A DNA stretch of 64,000 nucleotides from Thauera sp. (GCA_024235615.1 JACKMB010000001.1:124001-188000); one strand, 5' to 3'. Shown: positions 44,750 through 54,262, counted from the stretch's first letter. Translations and numbers: made by a program. Notes: generated by a model from the sequence alone, not told the origin.

Positions 44750-45160
44750 ATGATGCTCGGTTCGCTGCTCGTCAAGGACTACATGGTCGGCGATCACCTC
44801 GCCTTTTCGCCCAATACCGACCTGCTCAAGGCGGTTCATCTCCTCCTCAAGCGCGGCCTCAGCGGTGCGCCGGTCGTCGACGAGAACCAGCGCCTGGTCG
44901 GCTTCCTGTCCGAGAAGGACTGCCTCAAGGCGGCGCTCGACGCCTCGTATTTCCGTCGCGACGAGGGCACGGTGGAAGACTTCATGAGCCGCGACGTCAC
45001 GTCGATCTCGGCGAGCGCGAGCCTGATCGACGCGATCGAGCTTTTCCTGTCCAAGAACTACCGCAGCCTGCCGGTGGTCGAGGGCTCGCGCCTGATCGGC
45101 CAGCTCTCCCGCCACGACATCCTCAAGGGTCTCGAGAAGGTTCGCCGCGACGAGCGCTGA
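44750..45160 (+). CDS. Tandem CBS-domain protein
   Basis: 136 aa made of two CBS domains (about residues 8-60 and 78-130), each with the typical ALxVVxxxGxLxG-like ending (APVVDENQRLVGFLSEKD and LPVVEGSRLIGQLSRHDI). CBS pairs bind adenosine nucleotides and regulate partners. It begins 12 bp after the NqrM-like gene, preceded by GGGAG, so the two are likely co-transcribed. Confidence 0.88.
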   Translation: MMLGSLLVKDYMVGDHLAFSPNTDLLKAVHLLLKRGLSGAPVVDENQRLVGFLSEKDCLKAALDASYFRRDEGTVEDFMSRDVTSISASASLIDAIELFLSKNYRSLPVVEGSRLIGQLSRHDILKGLEKVRRDER

Positions 45161-45274
45161 AAGTCACCGCTGCACGTCTCGCCGGGTGCGAAGGCGGAGT
45201 GCAGCCTTCGATGCCCGGCCTGCGCGGCGATCGCCAGGGTCGCCCCCTGGCGGCCCCCGCCGCGGATGCATGCC

Positions 45275-46000
45275 TCAGCCCGCCTGCGCCGGATCCCCCT
45301 CTGGCGGCAACCAAAGGCACAGCCCCTTGTTCGCCTTCGCGATCTCCGCGAGCACCGCGTCATGGGCGGTGCATTCCTCCGCGCTCGCGCGCAGAACCGG
45401 AATCGCGGCGCGCAACAGGGGGGCGCCTTCGCTGTCGGCCTCGCGCGCCGAGGGCTCGTCGTCGAGCCCGATCATCAGGCTCTCCTGGCCGCGCGTCATT
45501 GCCAGGAAGACCTCGGCGAGCAGCTCCGCGTCGAGCAGCGCGCCGTGCAGCTCGCGGTGCGCGTTGTCGATCTCGTAGCGGTCGCACAGGGCGTCGAGCG
45601 AGGCCTTCTTGCCCGGGTTCTGCTCCTTGGCGAGCTTGAGCGTGTCGATGACCCCGGCACACAGCACGCCCAGCCTGGCGCGCCCGAGGCGGTCGAGCTC
45701 GGCGTCCAGGAAGCCGACGTCGAAGCTCGCGTTGTGGATCACCAGCTCGGCGTCGCGCACGAAGTCCTCGAAGTCGGCGACGATATCGGAGAACTTCGGC
45801 TTGTCGGCGAGGAACTCCTCGGTGATGCCGTGCACCGCCACCGCCTCGGCGTCGATGCCGCGCCCGGGGTTGATGTACACGTGGTAGTGGCGGCCGGTAA
45901 GGCCGCGGTCGAGCAGCTCGACGCAGCCGATCTCGATGACACGGTCGCCGTTGCGCCAGTCGAGGCCGGTGGTTTCGGTGTCGAGGACGATCTGTCTCAT
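45275..46000 (-). CDS. dnaQ: DNA polymerase III epsilon (proofreading exonuclease)
   Basis: 241 aa. The DEDDh exonuclease motifs are all present: ExoI VLDTETTGLDWRNGDRVIEIG (D, E at residues 5-7), ExoII HNASFDVGFLDAEL (about 97) and ExoIII HRELHGALLDAELLAEVF with His and Asp. The C-terminal part (about 190-241) links to the alpha subunit and is less conserved. The start at 46000 is MRQIVLDTETTGL. It overlaps nothing and lies 13 bp after rnhA. Confidence 0.95.
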   Translation of the reverse strand: MRQIVLDTETTGLDWRNGDRVIEIGCVELLDRGLTGRHYHVYINPGRGIDAEAVAVHGITEEFLADKPKFSDIVADFEDFVRDAELVIHNASFDVGFLDAELDRLGRARLGVLCAGVIDTLKLAKEQNPGKKASLDALCDRYEIDNAHRELHGALLDAELLAEVFLAMTRGQESLMIGLDDEPSAREADSEGAPLLRAAIPVLRASAEECTAHDAVLAEIAKANKGLCLWLPPEGDPAQAG

Positions 46001-46013
46001 TGCCGGCAGCTCC

Positions 46014-46472
46014 TCAGCATTCCACCACGGCGCCGGACTTGCGCACCGCATCCACGCCGCGGCGCGCGAGCGCGTCGGCGCGTTCGTTCTCGGGGTGGCC
46101 GTTATGGCCGCGCACCCACAGCCACTTCACCTGGTGGCGCGACGCCGCCTCGTCGAGCGCCCGCCACAGGTCGGCGTTCTTCACCGGCTCCTTCGAGGCC
46201 GTCTTCCAGCCACGCGCCTTCCAGCCGTGGATCCACTCCGAGATTCCCTTCTGCACGTACTGGCTGTCGGTGTGCACCCGCGCCGCCACCGGGCGCTTGA
46301 GCGCCTCGAGGGCGCGGATCACCGCGAGCAGCTCCATGCGGTTGTTGGTCGTCGCCGGCTCGCCGCCCCAGATCTCCTTCTCGTGCGCGCCGGAACGCAG
46401 GATCGCGCCCCAGCCCCCGGGTCCCGGATTGCCGCTGCAGGCGCCGTCGGTATAGATATCCACTTCTTCCAT
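46014..46472 (-). CDS. rnhA: Ribonuclease HI
   Basis: 152 aa. Degrades RNA in RNA-DNA hybrids. Catalytic residues are visible: Asp in [17 protein letters not shown], Glu in [10 protein letters not shown], Asp in VHTDSQYV and the final Asp and His in [17 protein letters not shown]. The ATG lies 2 bp after the methyltransferase stop. The order gloB-methyltransferase-rnhA-dnaQ is the same as gloB-yafS-rnhA-dnaQ in E. coli. Confidence 0.97.
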   Translation of the reverse strand: MEEVDIYTDGACSGNPGPGGWGAILRSGAHEKEIWGGEPATTNNRMELLAVIRALEALKRPVAARVHTDSQYVQKGISEWIHGWKARGWKTASKEPVKNADLWRALDEAASRHQVKWLWVRGHNGHPENERADALARRGVDAVRKSGAVVEC

Positions 46473-46474
46473 CG

Positions 46475-47200
46475 CTACTGCATGTTCCTCGTCGAGCCGT
46501 CGCGCTGGGCGACCGGCGAAAGTCGTTTGGCCACGGCCTTGCGGCCGCGCCAGTGGGGGGTGATCAGCCGCATGCCCTGCACCCGCTTGACCCCGTGCAG
46601 CAGGTAGCCCGCCCCCAGCACCGGCCACCAGCGCGAGCCGGCGCGGTCGATGCAGCGCCAGCGCTCCAGCCATCGCGGAGTGCGCAAGGGCGGGGCGTAG
46701 CAGCCGAAGCGGCTCTCCTGGATCTCGAAGCCGAGCAGGGTGAGCCAGTCGCGGATGCGCATCGCCGAGCGGTAGTGCCCGCTCCACGGCGCCTCGGCAC
46801 CGCGGCGCGCCACCAGGCGGCGCAAGCCCCAAAGGCTGATCGGGTTGAGGCCGCTGATCACCACGCTGCCCTCGGGCACCAGTACGCGCTCGACCTCGCG
46901 CAGCACCCGATGCGGGTGCGCGGAAAACTCGAGCACGTGCGGCAGCAGCACCAGGTCGAGGCTGCCGGTGGCGAAGGGCAGCTCGTATTCGCTGCAGCAC
47001 AGGTCGCGGCCTTGCGGGCCGCAGTTGATCCGGCGCGGCATGCGATTGGCGCGCAGCAACTCCAACCCGGGCAGGCCGAGCTGCACCGCGTGATAGCCGA
47101 AGATGTCCGCCACCAGGCGGTCCAGCCCATCCTGCTCCCAGTCGAGCAGGTAGCGCCCCTGCGGGGTCTGCAGCCATTCCTCGAGCCGGAGGATTGACAT
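46475..47200 (-). CDS. YafS-like SAM-dependent methyltransferase
   Basis: 241 aa class I methyltransferase with a degenerate glycine-rich motif and clear downstream motifs ([41 protein letters not shown], about 78-118, in which the GD/LPHVLE element is typical). It occupies the place of E. coli yafS and is likely orthologous, function unknown. Its start (MSILRLEEW) lies only 28 bp from the divergent gloB start. Confidence 0.82.
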   Translation of the reverse strand: MSILRLEEWLQTPQGRYLLDWEQDGLDRLVADIFGYHAVQLGLPGLELLRANRMPRRINCGPQGRDLCCSEYELPFATGSLDLVLLPHVLEFSAHPHRVLREVERVLVPEGSVVISGLNPISLWGLRRLVARRGAEAPWSGHYRSAMRIRDWLTLLGFEIQESRFGCYAPPLRTPRWLERWRCIDRAGSRWWPVLGAGYLLHGVKRVQGMRLITPHWRGRKAVAKRLSPVAQRDGSTRNMQ

Positions 47201-47228
47201 CGGCACTCAGGTCCTCACAATTCGCGGG

Positions 47229-48002
47229 ATGGACATTATCCCTATTCCCGCCTTCCGCGATAACTATATCTGGCTCGTCCACGACGGCCGCCATGCCCTG
47301 GTGGTCGATCCGGGCGACGCGACCCCGGTCGAGGAAGCCCTGCGCGAGCACGGCCTCACGCTCACCGCGATCCTGGTCACCCACCACCATCCCGACCACA
47401 CCGGCGGCATCGGCGCGCTGGTGGCGAGCCATCGTGTACCGGTGTACGGCCCCGCGCGCGAGTCGATCGCGGGTGTCGTCCATGCCGTCGCCGACGGCGA
47501 CGAGATCCACCTGCCCGCACCCGCCCTCACGCTGCGCGTGCTCGACGTGCCCGGGCACACCGCCGGCCACGTGGCCTACGTGGGCATGGACATCGAGCCC
47601 GGCCTGGTGTTCTGCGGGGATACGCTCTTTTCCGCCGGCTGCGGCCGGCTCTTCGAAGGCACGCCGGCCCAGCTCGGGCGCTCGCTCGCCCGCCTGGCCG
47701 CCCTGCCCCCCGACACCCGGGTGTATTGCACCCACGAATACACGCTGTCCAACCTGGCCTTCGCCCGCGCGGCCGAGCCCGACAACGCCGAACGCGATGC
47801 CTGGGCCGCGCACTGCGAGGCCCTGCGCGCCCGCGGCGAACCCACCCTGCCGAGCACCATCGCCCGCGAGCGGGCGATCAACCCCTTCCTGCGCTGCGAG
47901 CAGCCCGGGGTGATCGAGGCCGTCGCCGCCCAGGCCGGCAGCCGCCCGCAGGATGCGCTCGAGTGCCTCGCGGCGCTGCGTGCCTGGAAGGACCGCTTCT
48001 GA
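47229..48002 (+). CDS. gloB: Hydroxyacylglutathione hydrolase (glyoxalase II)
   Basis: 257 aa metallo-beta-lactamase-fold enzyme that hydrolyses S-D-lactoylglutathione. The binuclear metal motif is [13 protein letters not shown] (about 52-64), with further ligands in VPGHTAGHV and [17 protein letters not shown], then [11 protein letters not shown] and the C-terminal glutathione-binding RAINPFLR segment. It is divergent from the YafS-like gene over 28 bp. Confidence 0.96.
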   Translation: MDIIPIPAFRDNYIWLVHDGRHALVVDPGDATPVEEALREHGLTLTAILVTHHHPDHTGGIGALVASHRVPVYGPARESIAGVVHAVADGDEIHLPAPALTLRVLDVPGHTAGHVAYVGMDIEPGLVFCGDTLFSAGCGRLFEGTPAQLGRSLARLAALPPDTRVYCTHEYTLSNLAFARAAEPDNAERDAWAAHCEALRARGEPTLPSTIARERAINPFLRCEQPGVIEAVAAQAGSRPQDALECLAALRAWKDRF

Positions 48003-48008
48003 GCCCCG

Positions 48009-49388
48009 ATGACTTCCTCCGATCTTCGTGCCGCCATTGCCCGCGGCAGCCGCAGGCGCGGCCCGTTGCTGGCCGCCTGCGCCCTCGCCCTGGCCGTTCT
48101 CGCCCCACCCGTGGCAGGCCAGGACAACGCTCCTGCCCCGCTTCCGGCCACCTCGCTGCGGATCGGCGACGCGGCTGAAGGCACGCTGGCCGCGATGCCC
48201 GCGCCCGAGACGGCGCGGGTGCTTACGCTCGACCTCACTCGCGACGCCCACGACATCTGGGACCGCATCCGCCGCGGCTTCGGCATGCCCGACCTCGACA
48301 GCCAGCGCGTGATGGACCAGCAGAGCTTCTACCTCAACCGCCCGCGCTTCCTCAAGCAGGTCTTCGAGCGCGGCGGGCGCTACCTCTACTACATCGTCGA
48401 CGAACTCGAGCGCCGCGGCATGCCCACCGAGATCGCCTTGCTGCCGATGGTCGAGAGCAGCTACAACCCGATGGCCTACTCGCGCGCGCACGCCTCCGGC
48501 CTGTGGCAGTTCATCCCCTCCACCGGCAAGCACTACAACCTCACCCAGGACCACTGGGTGGACGAGCGCCGCGACGTGATCGCCTCGACCAACGCCGCGC
48601 TCGACTACCTGCAGCGCATCTACGAGATGCACGGCGACTGGCACCTTGCGCTCGCGTCCTACAACTGGGGCGAAGGCGCGGTGCAGCGCGCGCTCAAGCG
48701 CAACGCCGAGGACGGCCTGCCGCTCGAATACGAGCACCTGCGCATGCCCGACGAGACGCGCAACTACGTGCCCAAGCTGCAGGCGATCAAGAACATCGTC
48801 TCCGAGCCCGAGCTCTTCCACTTCGAGCTGCCCTATGTCGCCAACGAGCTGCACTTCGTCAGCGTCGAGGCGCCCATCGGCGTGGACCTCGCTACCGCGG
48901 CGAAGCTCTCCGGCATGCCGCTGGACGAGTTCCTCGCCCTCAACCCGAGCTTCAACCGCCCGGCGGTGACCACACCGGGGCAGATCTTCATCGTCCCTAC
49001 CGACCGCGCCGAGCAGCTGCAGCAAGGTCTCGCCGAGCTCGACGAGGACGACGGCGAATGGCGGATGCACGTGATGGCCGCGGGCGAGACCCTCGAGGCG
49101 GTCGCCGCCCGCCACGGGCTAAGCTCGGCCGAGCTGCGCAAGCTCAACGGCCTCGGCCCCGGCAGCCGGCCGGGCGAAGGCTATTCGCTGCTGGTGCCCG
49201 ACGGCATCGATCCGGACGGCGCGCTCGAGGTGACCAGCCTGCTCCCGCTCGCCGCCACCGCCGCCCGCCAGCCCGGCCTCAAGCTCAACACCAGCAAGGC
49301 CCGCAGCGGCGAACCCCGCCTCAAGTCGCCCAAGACCAAGGCGCGCCCGGGCGAGAAGCGATCCGCCAAGCGCAGCAAGAAGCGCTGA
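48009..49388 (+). CDS. mltD: Membrane-bound lytic murein transglycosylase D-like
   Basis: 459 aa. An N-terminal signal segment ([18 protein letters not shown], about 20-37) targets the envelope. The SLT/GH23 domain has the catalytic glutamate in [36 protein letters not shown] and [16 protein letters not shown] LysM-like region follows (about 357-400), and the tail is very rich in Lys/Arg/Ser ([16 protein letters not shown]). No clear lipobox cysteine is seen. Begins 6 bp after gloB. Confidence 0.92.
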   Translation: MTSSDLRAAIARGSRRRGPLLAACALALAVLAPPVAGQDNAPAPLPATSLRIGDAAEGTLAAMPAPETARVLTLDLTRDAHDIWDRIRRGFGMPDLDSQRVMDQQSFYLNRPRFLKQVFERGGRYLYYIVDELERRGMPTEIALLPMVESSYNPMAYSRAHASGLWQFIPSTGKHYNLTQDHWVDERRDVIASTNAALDYLQRIYEMHGDWHLALASYNWGEGAVQRALKRNAEDGLPLEYEHLRMPDETRNYVPKLQAIKNIVSEPELFHFELPYVANELHFVSVEAPIGVDLATAAKLSGMPLDEFLALNPSFNRPAVTTPGQIFIVPTDRAEQLQQGLAELDEDDGEWRMHVMAAGETLEAVAARHGLSSAELRKLNGLGPGSRPGEGYSLLVPDGIDPDGALEVTSLLPLAATAARQPGLKLNTSKARSGEPRLKSPKTKARPGEKRSAKRSKKR

Positions 49389-49420
49389 TCTCCCCCCCCT
49401 TTGCAGGAGCGCCCACCGCG

Positions 49421-49684
49421 TCGCCGCGACCACCCCATGCAGGAGCTCCGGAAGGCGCGAATCCGGCGACGAAGAGAGCGGCGGCGCATGGACCGCCGCC
49501 CGTTCGCGCCTGCCGGCGCTCCTACAGAAAACCAGCCGCATCGCCGCGACCACCTTATGCAGGAGCGCCGGAAGGCGCGAATCCGGCGACGAAAAGAGCG
49601 CCGGCGCATGGACCGCCGCCCGCTCGCGCCTGCCGGCGCTCCTACAGAAAACCAGCCGCATCGCCGCGACCACCCCGTGCAGGA
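49421..49684. repeat. 120-bp tandem repeat built from REP-like pairs
   Basis: A unit that contains a degenerate + copy and a consensus - copy recurs with a period of exactly 120 bp: 49421-49540, 49541-49660, and a third copy that breaks off about 49684. REP copies lie near 49439-49461, 49503-49525, 49559-49581 and 49623-49645. A few base changes separate the units. The gap 49389-49693 holds nothing else. Confidence 0.88.
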
Positions 49685-49693
49685 ACGTTCCAA

Positions 49694-51832
49694 TCAGTGA
49701 CGGGTGAGCGGCCAGTGGCAGCGCACGCGGTGGCCCTGGCCGAGGTCGGCGGGCTCGGGATAGCGGATCCGGCATACGTCGGTCGCGTGCGGGCAGCGCG
49801 GGTGGAAATGGCAGCCGGCGGGCGGAGCGAACGGGGAAGGCAGGTCGGCCATGATCGTGCCGGCAGGCGGCGAATCTGCGCCGAGGGGGTCCCCTGCCGC
49901 CACCGCCCCAGCGCTCGCTTCGACACCGGTCGAACCACCCACTGCCACGCCCCCATCCGGCACCGCCTCAACCACCCCCTCGATCCGCGGCACCGCCGCG
50001 AGCAGCGCCCGGGTGTAGGGGTGGCTGCGCACGCCGAGGACGCGTTCGATCGGCCCCTCCTCGACGATGCGGCCGAGATACATCACGGCGACCTCGTCGG
50101 CGAGGTATTCCACCACCGCGAGGTTGTGCGTGATGAAGAGGTAGGCGAGGCCTTCCTCGCGCTGCAGCTCGCGCATCAGGTTGAGCAGCTGCGCCTGCAC
50201 CGAGACGTCGAGCGCGCTGGTAGGCTCGTCGCACACGATCACCCGCGGCGACACCGCGAGCGCACGCGCCACCGCGATGCGCTGGCGCTGACCGCCGGAG
50301 AACTCGTGCGGATAGCGCCAGCGCATCTCCGCCGCCAGGCCCACGCGCTCGAGCAGCTCGGCCACGCGGGCCTGGCGTGCACGGTGATCGGCACCGATGC
50401 CGAGCGCCACCAGGCCCTCCTCGATGATCTCGCCCACCCGCATGCGCGGATCGAGCGAGGCGAAGGGGTCCTGGAACACCATCTGCACCGCGCGCCGCAG
50501 CGGCCGCAGGGCCTGGACCGGCAGCGTGTCGTAGCGCTCGCCGTCGAGCCATAGTCGGCCGGCGGTGGGCTCGATCAGGCGCAACAGGGCCTTGCCCACG
50601 GTGGTCTTGCCGCAGCCCGACTCGCCCACCAGCGCGAGCGTGCGCCCGGGCTGCAGGCGCAGGCTCACCCCATCGACCGCCTTCACATGGCCGACGGTGC
50701 GCCGCAGGAAGCCCTTGCGCACCGGAAAATGCACCGCCAGCTCGGCGACCTCGAGCACGCTCTGCGCCGGACGCGCGGCGACCGTGTCGACGGCGCCCGC
50801 GAGCGTGGCCACGAGCGGGCGCGGCACCGCCACACCCTCGTACAGATGGCAGCGCACCGCCTGCATGCCGACCGCGTGCCAGGCCGGCGCCTCCTCGTCG
50901 CAGCGGTCGAAGGCCGCCGGGCAGCGTTCGGCGAAGCGACAGCCGGGGAAGTGGCGGTCGGGCGGCGGCACGCTGCCCACGGGCGCGTCGAGCACCCCGC
51001 CGCGCTTGGCCGCCTCGGGCAGCGCGGCGAAGAGCTTGCGCGAATACGGATGCAGTGGCGTGGCGAAGAAGGCCGCGCGCGGTCCGGTCTCCACCACCTG
51101 CCCGGCATACATCACCCCCACGCGGTGGGCCACGCGCGCGACCACGCCGAGGTCGTGGGTGATCAGCAGCATCGCCATGCCCTCGCGCCGCTGCAGTGCG
51201 GCGAGCAGATCGAGCACCTGTGCCTGGATGGTGACGTCGAGCGCGGTGGTTGGCTCGTCGGCGATCAGCAGGCGCGGACGGCCGGCAAGCGCGATCGCGA
51301 TCATCACGCGCTGCTTCATCCCGCCCGAGAACTGGAAGGGAAACTCCTGCAGCCGGCGCTCTGGGTCGGGGATGCCCACCGCGGCGAGCAGGCGGCAGGC
51401 CTCGACGCGCGCCGCCTCGCCGCGCAGGCCGTGGGCGGCGAGCGCCTCGGCGATCTGCGCGCCCACGCTCATCACCGGGTTGAGGCTGGTGGACGGCTCC
51501 TGGAAGATCATGCCGATGCGCCCGCCGCGCACCCGCCGCATCGCCGCCTCGGGCAGCGCGAGCAGGTCCTCGCCGCCCAGGCGCACGCTGCCGGCGGCGA
51601 TGCGGCCGCCGTCGGGCAGCAGGCGGGCGAGCGCGAGCGCGGTCATGGACTTGCCGCAGCCCGATTCGCCGAGCAAGGCAAAGGTCTCGCCCGCGGCGAT
51701 GGCGAAATCCACCCCATCGACCGGGCGGACCTCCTCGCCATCGGTGCGCGCGATCGCCACGCCCAGGCCTTCGACGTGCAGCAGCGCCGCGGTCGCGGCT
51801 TCGGGGAGATCGGCGGGGAGCGGAGCGTTCAT
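49694..51832 (-). CDS. Double-ATPase dipeptide/oligopeptide-type ABC transporter subunit
   Basis: 712 aa with two complete ATPase halves, like YejF or a fused OppD-OppF. Half 1: Walker A LLGESGCGKSMTAL and signature FSGGMKQRVMIAIALAGRP; half 2: Walker A LVGESGCGKTTVGK and signature FSGGQRQRIAVARALAVSP. Each half ends with an Opp-type cysteine motif (CRFAERCPAAFDRC, CHFHPRCPHATDVC). Start MNAPLPADLPEA at 51832. No permease or binding protein adjoins, so the partners are encoded elsewhere. Confidence 0.92.
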   Translation of the reverse strand: MNAPLPADLPEAATAALLHVEGLGVAIARTDGEEVRPVDGVDFAIAAGETFALLGESGCGKSMTALALARLLPDGGRIAAGSVRLGGEDLLALPEAAMRRVRGGRIGMIFQEPSTSLNPVMSVGAQIAEALAAHGLRGEAARVEACRLLAAVGIPDPERRLQEFPFQFSGGMKQRVMIAIALAGRPRLLIADEPTTALDVTIQAQVLDLLAALQRREGMAMLLITHDLGVVARVAHRVGVMYAGQVVETGPRAAFFATPLHPYSRKLFAALPEAAKRGGVLDAPVGSVPPPDRHFPGCRFAERCPAAFDRCDEEAPAWHAVGMQAVRCHLYEGVAVPRPLVATLAGAVDTVAARPAQSVLEVAELAVHFPVRKGFLRRTVGHVKAVDGVSLRLQPGRTLALVGESGCGKTTVGKALLRLIEPTAGRLWLDGERYDTLPVQALRPLRRAVQMVFQDPFASLDPRMRVGEIIEEGLVALGIGADHRARQARVAELLERVGLAAEMRWRYPHEFSGGQRQRIAVARALAVSPRVIVCDEPTSALDVSVQAQLLNLMRELQREEGLAYLFITHNLAVVEYLADEVAVMYLGRIVEEGPIERVLGVRSHPYTRALLAAVPRIEGVVEAVPDGGVAVGGSTGVEASAGAVAAGDPLGADSPPAGTIMADLPSPFAPPAGCHFHPRCPHATDVCRIRYPEPADLGQGHRVRCHWPLTRH

Positions 51833-51932
51833 ACGCAGGGGGCGACCCTCAGAGGGGTGCAGCAGCAGGTCGAAGCGATGGGACGCGGACGGCCCCTGCC
51901 GCGCATGGCGCCACATGGGCCGCCCACATGTC

Positions 51933-51957
51933 GAAAGGGCCGCTTGCGCGGCCCCTT
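51933..51957 (-). terminator. Intrinsic-type terminator after slyD
   Basis: Minus strand: hairpin with arms GGGCCGC and GCGGCCC around GCAA, then TTTCG. It lies 17 bp after the slyD stop. The T-run is short. Confidence 0.6.
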
Positions 51958-51973
51958 GCGGACATCTGCGGGA

Positions 51974-52462
51974 TCAGTGGTGGTGGTGACCACCAGGGCC
52001 GTGCACGTGGCCGTGGCTGATCTCCTCGGCGCTCGCCGGGCGCACCTCGGCGACGGTGACGTCGAACACGAGCGCCACGCCGGCCAGCGGGTGATTGCCA
52101 TCGACCACGACCTTGCCGTCGGCGATGTCGGTGATGCGGTAGATCATGTCTTCCTCGCCGTCCTCGGAGACGCGCTCGAAGCTCATGCCGATCTCGATGT
52201 TGTCCGGGAAGAGCTTGGCGTCCTCGACCAGGATGAGCTCCTCGTCGTAGTCGCCGAAGGCGTCCTCGGGCTGCAGCTTGACCTGCAGCTGTTCGCCGAC
52301 CTTCTTGCCGTGCAGGGCTTCTTCCAGCAGCGGGAAGATGCCGTCGTAGCCGCCGTGCAGATAGACGAGCGGGTGTTCGCCGTCGTCGATCATCGCGCCT
52401 TCGGGGTCGCGCACGGTGTACTTCAGCGTCACCACGCTATTCTTGACGATTTCGTTTTGCAT
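51974..52462 (-). CDS. slyD: FKBP-type peptidyl-prolyl isomerase SlyD
   Basis: 162 aa. FKBP domain interrupted by the IF (insert-in-flap) domain (about 70-125), then a His-rich tail HGHVHGPGGHHHH. In SlyD this tail binds nickel and other metals for hydrogenase or urease maturation. The tail is shorter and less Cys-rich than in E. coli SlyD. The start overlaps bcp by 26 bp. Confidence 0.94.
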   Translation of the reverse strand: MQNEIVKNSVVTLKYTVRDPEGAMIDDGEHPLVYLHGGYDGIFPLLEEALHGKKVGEQLQVKLQPEDAFGDYDEELILVEDAKLFPDNIEIGMSFERVSEDGEEDMIYRITDIADGKVVVDGNHPLAGVALVFDVTVAEVRPASAEEISHGHVHGPGGHHHH

Positions 52463-52934
52463 TCCGGGGTTCCAGTTCCTTGACCAGTTCGAAAACCGCG
52501 GCGGCGTGGCCGCGGGGTGTCACATCGTAGAGCGCGTGGCGGATCCTGCCCTGCTTGTCGATCACGAAGGTCGACCGCCGCACGCCCATCTTCTTCATCC
52601 CGTCGACTTCGCGCTCCTGCCACACGTTGTAGAGCCGGCACACCTCGGTGTCGGAATCGGAGAGCAGGCGGATCGACAGCCCTTCCTGGTCGCGAAACTC
52701 GGCGTGGGTCAGGCAGTCGTCCGGACTCACACCGACCACGATGCAGTCGTGGCGGGCGAACTCGTCCTCGTGGTCGCTGAAGTCCGCAGCCTGGCGCGTG
52801 CAACCCGGGGTCTTGTCGCGAGGGTAAAAGTAGAGGACCACATTGTGCTTGCCGGCTGCCGACGCGAGGTCGAAAATTTCCATGTCGGCATCCGGCAACG
52901 AAAACGCGGGGGCGATGTCTCCGCTCTGCAGCAT
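52437..52934 (-). CDS. bcp: Thioredoxin-dependent peroxiredoxin Bcp/PrxQ
   Basis: 165 aa. Reduces hydroperoxides. The peroxidatic cysteine is in YFYPRDKTPGCTRQAADF (about residue 46). The usual resolving cysteine five residues on is absent (CTRQAAD in place of CT..AC), so it may resolve through another cysteine (C62 or C71 region) or as a 1-Cys enzyme. The start at 52934 removes an unconserved 29-residue extension. Its 3' end overlaps slyD. Confidence 0.92.
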   Translation of the reverse strand: MLQSGDIAPAFSLPDADMEIFDLASAAGKHNVVLYFYPRDKTPGCTRQAADFSDHEDEFARHDCIVVGVSPDDCLTHAEFRDQEGLSIRLLSDSDTEVCRLYNVWQEREVDGMKKMGVRRSTFVIDKQGRIRHALYDVTPRGHAAAVFELVKELEPRNAKRNRQE

Positions 52935-53155
52935 GTGTTCTCCCTGATGTGGCCCGGATTCTAGCCGAGACCCCAGGCGAACACTACCGCCGGGGCCACG
53001 GGCTTCGGACTGGTCGAGCATGGGGGTCTTCCTCCCTTTTCCTTGTCGTCGTGTCGGGTGCCGCCAGCCGACACCGTGACCAACGAATAGCCCAGATCTG
53101 GGCCGTACTCAAGTCGCAGCGCACCATCGTTCCGCCTTTCCTGGAGACCGCAAGC

Positions 53156-54193
53156 ATGCCCCGGCCCCATCCGAACGCCCCTGCCAGCCTCCCCTCCACC
53201 ATGCGCGCGATGCAGCTCGAACGCCCCGGCGAGGCCTTGCGCGCGGTGCGCCTGGCAGTGCCGCGCCCCGCTCGCGGCCAGGTGCTGCTGCGCGTGGAGG
53301 CCTGCGGCGTGTGCCGCACCGACCTCCACCTCATCGACGGCGAGCTGCCCGACCCAGTGCTGCCGATGATTCCCGGCCACGAGATCATCGGCTGCGTGGT
53401 CGAGCTGGGCGAAGGCGTCGGCGACGACGCCGGCATGGCGCCGGGGCAGCGCATCGGCGTGCCCTGGCTGGGATGGACCTGCGGCCACTGCGGCTTTTGC
53501 GCCAGCCACCGCGAGAACCTCTGCGACCACGCGCGCTTCACCGGCTACCAGATCCAGGGCGGCTACGCCGAATATACCGTGGCCGACGCACGCTACTGCT
53601 TTCCGATCGACGAGGCGCTCGACGCCGCCGAGGCCGCGCCGCTGCTGTGCGCCGGCCTGATCGGCTACCGTGCGCTGGAGATGGCCGGCGACGCGCGCAG
53701 CATCGGTCTCTACGGCTTCGGCGCTGCAGCCCACATCATCGCCCAGGTGGCGGTTTGGCAGGGCCGCGAGGTGTATGCCTTCACCCGTCCCGGCGACAAT
53801 GAAAGCCAGGCCTTCGCCCGTCAGCTCGGCGCCTGCTGGACGGGCGCGGGTGACGAACTGCCGCCCCACCCGCTCGACGCCGCGCTGATCTTCGCCCCCG
53901 CGGGCGAGCTCGTCCCTGCCGCGCTACGCGCCGTCGCCAAGGGCGGCACGGTGGTGTGCGCGGGCATCCACATGAGCACCATCCCCGCCTTCCCCTACGA
54001 CATCCTGTGGGGCGAGCGCCGCATCGTCTCGGTGGCCAACCTCACCCGCCGCGACGGCGACGAGTTCCTCGCCCTCGCGCCGAAGGTGCCGGTGCGCACC
54101 GAGGTCACCCGCTTTCCACTCGAAGAGGCCAACGAGGCGCTGCTGCGCCTGCGCCGCGGCGCGCTGCAGGGAGCGGCGGTGCTGCTGCCCTGA
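53156..54193 (+). CDS. Zinc-dependent alcohol dehydrogenase
   Basis: 345 aa MDR-family dehydrogenase. Catalytic zinc ligands are in EACGVCRTDLHLIDG (about 46) and PGHEIIGCVVELG (about 72), and structural zinc is held by four cysteines in CGHCGFCASHRENLC (about 105-119). The Rossmann part is SIGLYGFGAAAHIIAQVA. The substrate, probably a primary alcohol or aldehyde, is not deducible. The start MPRPHPNAPASLPSTMRAM at 53156 follows a GGAGA site. A 10-bp direct repeat (TGAATTCCCC) overlaps its stop. Confidence 0.88.
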   Translation: MPRPHPNAPASLPSTMRAMQLERPGEALRAVRLAVPRPARGQVLLRVEACGVCRTDLHLIDGELPDPVLPMIPGHEIIGCVVELGEGVGDDAGMAPGQRIGVPWLGWTCGHCGFCASHRENLCDHARFTGYQIQGGYAEYTVADARYCFPIDEALDAAEAAPLLCAGLIGYRALEMAGDARSIGLYGFGAAAHIIAQVAVWQGREVYAFTRPGDNESQAFARQLGACWTGAGDELPPHPLDAALIFAPAGELVPAALRAVAKGGTVVCAGIHMSTIPAFPYDILWGERRIVSVANLTRRDGDEFLALAPKVPVRTEVTRFPLEEANEALLRLRRGALQGAAVLLP

Positions 54194-54210
54194 ATTCCCC
54201 TGAATTCCCC

Positions 54211-54243
54211 TTGCCAGCGGCGCGGGACTGTTTAAAATTACAG
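54211..54243 (+). promoter_or_regulatory. lexA promoter with a perfect SOS box
   Basis: -35 TTGCCA (54211-54216), 16-base spacer, -10 TAAAAT (54233-54238). The sequence CTGT-TTAAAATT-ACAG (54228-54243) is a perfect CTGT-N8-ACAG LexA box overlying the -10, 19 bp before the lexA start. This is the arrangement for autorepression and for SOS control of the whole lexA-imuA-imuB unit. Confidence 0.88.
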
Positions 54244-54262
54244 CCATCCCATGGAGGCTGTC

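Noticed and set aside
46014-49115. Very long minus-strand reading frame (over 1000 codons) spanning rnhA to mltD
   Set aside because: Only its last 152 codons are a real gene (rnhA). The rest runs opposite mltD and gloB and in another frame across the methyltransferase.
52949-53155. Longer N-terminus for the alcohol dehydrogenase
   Set aside because: The extension is not part of the family and runs through the divergent promoter region; the ATG at 53156 has a ribosome binding site.
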